A stretch of 19,527 nt of DNA, from the NCBI GenBank assembly GCA_050942625.1, contig JBMNNS010000028.1:1-19527 (forward strand), in the 5' to 3' direction. The notes beneath the pieces are model-generated. The model ran no database searches. It was not told the origin of the DNA and saw only the letters and a list, made by a program, of their open reading frames with translations. The stretch comes from JBMNNS01 sp050942625 (lineage in GTDB: Bacteria > Bacillota > Dethiobacteria > DTU022 > UBA8154). Numbering within the stretch: position 1 is the first letter of the stretch; each line of letters starts with the position of its first letter. Both the position numbers and the translations under genes were made by a program. Of the stretch, positions 14,828-19,527 are shown piece by piece.

Positions 14828-17299
14828 TTAGTCCATTGAGGAACACTCATTATCATCCGGACACAGAATCAGGTGAAACAGACCTCTGTAACCGGCCCCC
14901 ACCAGCGCTTCGGCTTCCTCGGGGCAAACAGCGAGGACTACCGCTGCCTGTCGCTCTCCGGTTTCTTCCGCCTCCCCGGAAGAGAGCACCAGGGCATTTT
15001 TTGCGGCGGTATAGACCAGGGGCGGTTCACCGTTGCTGCTGTCAATCGCAACGAGCACATCCACCCGGGCGCCGCAGCTCATATACCTGGACAAAGCGGA
15101 TAATTTATTTACCGGGATGGATATGCCGCGCATCTTCTTGGGAATCAGGCCGGCGAGGCTCCTTTCCGGATTTTTTTCTGTTAGAGGCGGGGCAATTTCT
15201 TTTTCCCGCTGCTCATCCCAAACCTCATTTTTTACCTCATCTGCAACCTCTTCTTCAACCTCAGATAACGGAGAGGCCCCTCCTGCAGGAATATCCCTCC
15301 GGACAGCGGAACTGATAAGCACCAACCGGTTCTCCCTGATACTCTGCCTGCCATGCTCGCTTCTGCTTCCCCTGAAAAATTCTCTTCCTTCTGCTTTAAC
15401 CGGATGCTCTGGACCCACTTCAGCGTGCTCATCAGGTTCAACTGCGTTATTTAGTTTTTCAATTTCTTCTTCTGGCTCAACTGCCTCATCTGAATCATCA
15501 GTATCATCAATTTCATCGGTTTTATCTGTTACATCCACATAATCTGTATCTGTATCATCGTCTATTGCCACCGAAAAACTTGTTGCCTCTGCATAACTTG
15601 TTTGATACATATAACTTGTTTCGTTCGATACATCAGCTTCATCCATATCATCTGTTTCATCTGTTTCATAGGCTTCATCTGTTTCTTCGATTTCACCTGT
15701 TTCTTCAGCTTCATCTGTTTCTTCAGCTTCATCTGTTTCTTCGGTTTCATCCATCTCGCCCATCTCAGCCATATCTTCTAGATCTTCCAGATCTTCTTTT
15801 TCTTCTATTTCCCCGGTCATTTCATCAGACCCGGCCGCCTCATCACCTTCATGCAGAAATTTCTCTTCCACTGCAAACGGCTCCACCGGAGGCTCATTTT
15901 CTTCAAATTCTTCCTCATCACGGGGTTCCTGTAGCTGGTATTTCTCCTGTAAGCTTTCAATGCAGTCCGCTTCACCGCAAGCCCTCAATTTTTCAATACA
16001 TCTGGGGATTGCACCCGTATATTTATGCTCGCCCAGGACTATCCCGTTCTCGTTCAGCCCGTCCTGCTGAAAGACAAAGAGATCCTGCAAGATTATATGG
16101 CCTTTCTCCATCCCCACCACTTCGCTAATCCTGGTTATTTTGCGCGTCCCGTCGCTGAAACGGGACTGCTGGATAATCAGCTCTATGGCGGAACTTACCT
16201 GTTCCCGGACAGCGGGCAGGGGAAGGTCCATTCCGGCCATCAGCACCATAGTTTCCATACGCGTCAGCGCCTCGCGGGGATTATTGGCGTGCAGGGTGGA
16301 TATAGATCCATCATGGCCGGTATTCATAGCCTGCAGCATATCAAGCGTTTCAGCCCCTCTGACCTCGCCGACCACGATACGATCCGGCCTCATGCGCAGG
16401 GAATTGATCACCAGTTCCCGGATCGTATACTGCCCCTTGCCTTCAATGTTGGCCGGGCGGCTCTCCAGGGTAACGACATGATCCTGCTGCAGCTGCAGCT
16501 CGGCTGTATCTTCGATGGTTATTATCCTTTCATGATCGGGTATGAAACTTGAAAGCACATTCAGGGTGGTAGTCTTACCGCTGCCGGTCCCGCCAGAGAC
16601 GATTATATTGACACGCGACCTCACGCAAGCCCTGAGAAAGGTTGCCATCTCCTGTGTCATCGTTCCCAATTCTAATAAGTCCTCCACGGTAAAGGGGTCA
16701 GCAGCAAATTTTCGGATCGTCAGGGACGGCCCCTTGAGTGCCAGGGGCGGAATAATGGCATTTACGCGTGAACCGTCCGGCAGGCGGGCATCTACCGTTG
16801 GGGAACTTTCGTCAATCCTCCTGCCCAGGGGGGTGATGATTTTATTAATAACGTGCAGAACATGCTCGTTGTTCCGGAAAGTAACCTCCGTCTTGGTAAT
16901 CCGGCCGTCCCGTTCCACATAGACATTGTCATAACCGTTAACCATAATCTCAGTAACGGCAGGATCTTCTAGCAGCGAGTTTATAGGGCCATAACCAAAT
17001 ATCTCATCGGTGACGTATTGAATTACTTTTTGTTTGTCGCTCTGTGAAAGTTGAAGGCTGCTCTCTTCCAGTACCTCTATCAATGTATCGTAAATCTGTT
17101 CCGTGAACTGCCTCTTTTGGAATGAGTCGAGCTTTTCCAGCTCCAGCTTATCGTCTACCAAATCTATAACCTTTGTTAAGGTTTTGGACGCAATTTCTTC
17201 CAGCTCTTTTTTCCTGTCGGTAATATTATTTGATGAGGGTTCCCTGCCTAGCAGCCGCGGTCTCTTCCCAATGAACTTTAATTGCTGTTTTGGAAACAT
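14828..17299 (-). CDS. CpaF/TadA ATPase fused through an acidic linker to a CpaB-type RcpC domain
   Basis: An 823-residue fusion. Residues 1-455 are a complete CpaF/TadA ATPase: GYGPINSLLEDPAVTEIMVNG near 102-122, Walker A GGTGSGKTT (236-244), IEDTAEL, Walker B RIVVGEVRG (307-315) and STLHANN (334-340). Residues about 455-710 are a very acidic, low-complexity linker built partly of Glu-Glu-Thr-Asp-Glu-Ala repeats. Residues about 714-815 match the RcpC domain of the CpaB product of 11183-11902: RGISIPVNKLSALSRYMSCG, RVDVLVA, VYTAAKNALVLSSGE and GLFHLILCP. No signal peptide or membrane helix is visible, so the RcpC part should be cytoplasmic, unlike CpaB. The frame stays open to 17410, but ATG 17299 follows AAGGGTGAGA and the longer start overlaps the riboswitch. 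First gene behind that riboswitch. Confidence 0.9.
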   Translation of the reverse strand: MFPKQQLKFIGKRPRLLGREPSSNNITDRKKELEEIASKTLTKVIDLVDDKLELEKLDSFQKRQFTEQIYDTLIEVLEESSLQLSQSDKQKVIQYVTDEIFGYGPINSLLEDPAVTEIMVNGYDNVYVERDGRITKTEVTFRNNEHVLHVINKIITPLGRRIDESSPTVDARLPDGSRVNAIIPPLALKGPSLTIRKFAADPFTVEDLLELGTMTQEMATFLRACVRSRVNIIVSGGTGSGKTTTLNVLSSFIPDHERIITIEDTAELQLQQDHVVTLESRPANIEGKGQYTIRELVINSLRMRPDRIVVGEVRGAETLDMLQAMNTGHDGSISTLHANNPREALTRMETMVLMAGMDLPLPAVREQVSSAIELIIQQSRFSDGTRKITRISEVVGMEKGHIILQDLFVFQQDGLNENGIVLGEHKYTGAIPRCIEKLRACGEADCIESLQEKYQLQEPRDEEEFEENEPPVEPFAVEEKFLHEGDEAAGSDEMTGEIEEKEDLEDLEDMAEMGEMDETEETDEAEETDEAEETGEIEETDEAYETDETDDMDEADVSNETSYMYQTSYAEATSFSVAIDDDTDTDYVDVTDKTDEIDDTDDSDEAVEPEEEIEKLNNAVEPDEHAEVGPEHPVKAEGREFFRGSRSEHGRQSIRENRLVLISSAVRRDIPAGGASPLSEVEEEVADEVKNEVWDEQREKEIAPPLTEKNPERSLAGLIPKKMRGISIPVNKLSALSRYMSCGARVDVLVAIDSSNGEPPLVYTAAKNALVLSSGEAEETGERQAAVVLAVCPEEAEALVGAGYRGLFHLILCPDDNECSSMD
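15657..15746. repeat. Five in-frame 18-bp tandem repeats in the acidic linker
   Basis: Five consecutive 18-base units related to TCATCTGTTTCTTCAGCT (plus strand; 15657, 15675, 15693, 15711 and 15729) encode Glu-Glu-Thr-Asp-Glu-Ala-like hexapeptides on the minus strand. The units differ by a few bases each. Related but more degraded Thr-Asp-Glu words continue to about 15480, so the linker has probably grown and shrunk by slippage. Confidence 0.85.
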
Positions 17300-17329
17300 T
17301 TTTATCTCACCCTTATTCTGAGAAATCAG

Positions 17330-17360
17330 GAAAACAAATACCCGGCGCCAGCGCCGGGTA
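17330..17360 (-). terminator. Intrinsic terminator in the riboswitch leader (expression platform)
   Basis: On the minus strand TACCCGGCGC and GCGCCGGGTA form a perfect 10-bp stem with a two-base loop in the simplest drawing (closing pairs would open), followed by TTTGTTTT. It lies about 25 bases downstream of the cyclic-di-GMP aptamer and 31 bases upstream of the ATPase-fusion start, the position expected of a transcription-attenuation platform. No unambiguous antiterminator could be drawn by eye, so whether ligand turns the operon on or off is not decided. Confidence 0.85.
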
Positions 17361-17383
17361 TACACGAATAAAGGATAATAAAA

Positions 17384-17500
17384 TCCTGTCTTCGGCAACC
17401 TGGCAATCATGGCCCACTAATAAAGTACTACTGAAGGGGCTTTAGACCCATGGCTTTGCGTCCCTGCCTTTCGGCAGGTTTGCCCTTATCGGTCAGGGAA
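17384..17500 (-). promoter_or_regulatory. Cyclic-di-GMP class I (GEMM) riboswitch aptamer
   Basis: The minus strand contains the GEMM core in order. AAGGGCAAACC (17487-17477) leads into a hairpin CCTGCC-GAAA-GGCAGG (17478-17463) with the diagnostic GAAA tetraloop, then GGGACGCAAAGCC (17464-17452). A CATGG/CCATG stem flanks a tetraloop-receptor-like TCTAAAG (17446-17440), and the 3' side reads TTGCCAGGTTGCCG. Spacing and fixed bases match the known cyclic-di-GMP-I consensus. It begins within a few bases of the EAL-HDOD stop codon (17509) and is followed by an intrinsic terminator, so it should control transcription of the pilus operon in response to this second messenger. Confidence 0.93.
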
Positions 17501-17508
17501 ATGTCTCC

Positions 17509-18786
17509 TCACCTGATAATTAAATCGTGCTTTTTAAATGAATTCGTATAGTATTTTGATTCGGGAATATTCCTGTAAAAGATTTGGTTGGACATTTCCA
17601 GCGCGCTGAGATAGCACTCCCTAACGTCTATCTCCGCAAGTTCCAACTGCTTTGTCTTGAACGCCAGCTGCTCCCAGTCGCCCGATTCATAAGCCAAGAT
17701 CAGTTCATATACATCTCTGAACCTGCTTTTGCCGCCCAATAGTGCCAGTTTGATATCATCGGATATAGGCAGCTCGGCCAATATGTCGGGCAGGGGCCGG
17801 TCCAGAAAAGCGTCGATGAGAGAAAACATACCCATCAAGAAAAGGTCCGAGCTGCGATCCTTGAGACCGGCCCTGGGTGCAATCAGTTCGCAAAACCTTG
17901 CCCTGCAGATCGTCGTAATGATAAGCTCGTCCGGCTTGTTGTCGCCGATGCCTCTTAAAGCAATAAGGGATAGCCATTTACTGAGCTCTTTTTGACCCAG
18001 AAGGACAAGCGCCTGCTTAATGGAGCGGATTTCATTTCTGAAACCAAAGGATAACGAGTTGATAAACTTGAGCAGCTTGTATGAAAGGGAAACGTCCATC
18101 TTTATATAGTCTTCAAGCCTGTCATAATCCAGGTCCTGCCTGTTGATTTCCTGCAGTATTTTCAGGTAGATGAGCTTGAAACCGGGGATATCTCTACCGC
18201 TAAGGATAAGGGGTTTGCTGAAAAAATACCCCTGGAAATAAGAATAACCCATCTCCAGTGCCTGATTAAACTCATCCCTGGTCTCCACTTTTTCCGCCAG
18301 AAAACGTTTTTTATGTTTACCAACTTTCTGGACGATTGCTCCTCTTTCTTTTTTTTCGGTTTTTAAAAAATCTACTTTGATAATATCAACCAGATCTATC
18401 AACGGCAATAATTTGTCATTATAGCTAAAATCGTCCAGAGCCAAGTAATATCCCAGCTCCTTCAACTTTCTGCAGGCGCTTAAAGTTTTTTCGTCCGGCT
18501 CAATATCCTGCAGGATCTCAATGACAATAGCCTCATTGGGAAGGAGGGTGGCCACATCATTTTCTAGCAGGTTCTTGGTAAAATTTATGAACGCCTTTTT
18601 GCCCCTGGTCAGCGTTTCCAGGCCAATAAGCAGAAAGCTGTTGGTTATAACCTCAGAGGAAGCCTGATCCCCGTTTAAACTGGAATAAAATTTGTTAACC
18701 CCGGAACGGTACAGGAGCTCGTAGGCAAACACTTCCTGATTTCTATTAAATATTGGCTGTCTGGCCACATATATCTCCATATCCAT
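17509..18786 (-). CDS. EAL-HDOD protein (YuxH-like)
   Basis: A 425-residue signalling protein with an N-terminal EAL-type domain (about 4-200) and a C-terminal HDOD domain (about 205-400). The signature is YELLYR (22-27) rather than EALLR. Several counterparts of the catalytic positions remain: Glu23, Asn68 (INFTKN), Glu90, Asp118-Asp119 (LALDDFS), Lys137 (IKVD), AEKVET (164-169) and Gln185-Gly186. Proteins of this plan are often inactive for cyclic-di-GMP hydrolysis and act as regulators of motility and surface behaviour; activity here is open. GAGAGG precedes the ATG. The stop abuts the cyclic-di-GMP riboswitch, which places a possible cyclic-di-GMP effector and sensor side by side. It may share the transcript that enters the riboswitch. 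Confidence 0.9.
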   Translation of the reverse strand: MDMEIYVARQPIFNRNQEVFAYELLYRSGVNKFYSSLNGDQASSEVITNSFLLIGLETLTRGKKAFINFTKNLLENDVATLLPNEAIVIEILQDIEPDEKTLSACRKLKELGYYLALDDFSYNDKLLPLIDLVDIIKVDFLKTEKKERGAIVQKVGKHKKRFLAEKVETRDEFNQALEMGYSYFQGYFFSKPLILSGRDIPGFKLIYLKILQEINRQDLDYDRLEDYIKMDVSLSYKLLKFINSLSFGFRNEIRSIKQALVLLGQKELSKWLSLIALRGIGDNKPDELIITTICRARFCELIAPRAGLKDRSSDLFLMGMFSLIDAFLDRPLPDILAELPISDDIKLALLGGKSRFRDVYELILAYESGDWEQLAFKTKQLELAEIDVRECYLSALEMSNQIFYRNIPESKYYTNSFKKHDLIIR

Positions 18787-18859
18787 GGGTTTAACCTCTC
18801 TTCCTTTCTCTTCTTTCTCCTAACAGGCCTTTTACAGGTTCCTCACAGGGCAAGACAAT

Positions 18860-19527
18860 TTAACGACCAATAAGTTCCTCCTCCCAGGTAACGGAAAGTT
18901 GAGAACCTTTATAGCGTACCTTCAGGGGGAGATCCCCATAGTTTTGCGCCAGATGACTTGGCTGCGGCAGAGAACCGAAGTATTTCATATTTCCGCTGTG
19001 AATATCCATGGTAGGATCAGCGGGGACCCAACCGCTACCGACGAGGAAAAATTCAACCCAGCTGTGCCGGTAACCCCGTAGGGGAAACCTTTCCCCGGGG
19101 GAAAGGTTCCAGATGTCTCCCGTACCTTTGGGGTCACAGTAGCCGTTTACCACCCTGGTCGGGATCCCTGACGCGCGGCAGAGCGCAGCAAAAAGAGAAG
19201 CATAATCTTCACATACGCCGGAACCGTTGCGTAAAGCCGTTAGCGCCCCATCATTGCGCGAGCTTGAATTGAGATCGTATTTCAAATATGTAATGACAAA
19301 GTTGCAAATGGCACGCGCCTTTTCAAGATCAGTTTTACATGCTGATGTGAGCTCCCGCGCTTTTCTTACAATATCAGGATGGTTGCTCTCAATCTTTTCA
19401 GAAGCTCCAAGGTAATTTTGTGGAAATATACTTGTGCTATCAGTTCCTGCCAGCAATTGTTTTAGGTTTAAAGGGTATACATTTAGGGAATATTTTAGGG
19501 TAATCGTATCACTTGCCCCGTGTTTAT
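18860..19527 (-). CDS. Transglutaminase-like protein, 5' end beyond the window
   Basis: A transglutaminase-core (cysteine protease fold) domain. The frame remains open upstream of a TTG at 19456 to the window edge (at least KHGASDTITLKYSLNVYPLN), so the gene is partial and the TTG is not the likely start. Catalytic residues are visible: Cys in NGSGVCEDYASLFAALCRASG, His in YRHSWVEFF and Asp in WVPADPTMD. Such domains in bacteria act as proteases, cross-linkers or peptide-processing enzymes; the substrate cannot be told. No membrane helix is visible in the part seen. It ends 73 bases before the EAL-HDOD start and may be cotranscribed with it. Confidence 0.85.
   Translation of the reverse strand, partial: KHGASDTITLKYSLNVYPLNLKQLLAGTDSTSIFPQNYLGASEKIESNHPDIVRKARELTSACKTDLEKARAICNFVITYLKYDLNSSSRNDGALTALRNGSGVCEDYASLFAALCRASGIPTRVVNGYCDPKGTGDIWNLSPGERFPLRGYRHSWVEFFLVGSGWVPADPTMDIHSGNMKYFGSLPQPSHLAQNYGDLPLKVRYKGSQLSVTWEEELIGR

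Noticed and set aside
15657..15746. CRISPR array
   Set aside because: The 18-bp units are directly adjacent without spacers and encode protein in frame.
15565..16128. Plus-strand 187-codon frame opposite the acidic linker
   Set aside because: It is the reverse complement of the repetitive Glu/Asp/Thr codons, giving a Leu/His/Phe-rich composition with no known domain; it is a shadow of the fusion gene.
17300..17410. N-terminal 37-residue extension of the ATPase fusion starting at 17410
   Set aside because: It overlaps the riboswitch 3' side and the terminator, has no ribosome site, and the ATG at 17299 has a suitable site and a CpaF-like N-terminus.

Overview
The window is a single minus-strand gene block from what is probably a Gram-positive clostridial-type bacterium (Bacillota, perhaps the Peptococcaceae/Desulfotomaculum-Pelotomaculum group). 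The basis is a Tad/Flp pilus locus without outer-membrane secretin or pilotin genes, strong AGGAGG-type ribosome sites, and a class I cyclic-di-GMP riboswitch of the kind common in that group. The taxonomic call is inference; no rRNA, tRNA, CRISPR array or insertion sequence was seen.

In the direction of transcription (high to low coordinates) the window holds: a transglutaminase-like protein cut by the window edge; an EAL-HDOD protein; a cyclic-di-GMP-I riboswitch with its own intrinsic terminator; then a long Tad-type operon. The operon encodes an unusual fusion of a CpaF/TadA ATPase with a CpaB-type RcpC domain, two Flp-type pilins (one only 55 aa), a prepilin peptidase, TadE-like and TadG-like pseudopilins, CpaB, CpaE/TadZ, a second CpaF/TadA ATPase, TadB, TadC, a large membrane-anchored von Willebrand A protein, a DUF192 protein and a PilT-type retraction ATPase. 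An intrinsic terminator follows pilT.

Below this lie two monocistronic paralogous secreted proteins, each with a near-identical signal peptide, a shared upstream block and its own terminator. Last comes a VapBC toxin-antitoxin pair with a recognisable promoter.

The genes read as one surface-appendage programme. Cyclic-di-GMP sensed by the leader RNA would decide whether transcription passes the terminator into the pilus operon. Flp prepilins would be processed by the A24 peptidase, CpaE would place the machine, CpaF would power TadB/TadC, and PilT could add retraction. The most unusual items are the CpaF-RcpC fusion with an approximately 250-residue acidic linker and no membrane segment, the riboswitch control immediately behind an EAL-HDOD gene, and PilT inside a Tad operon.
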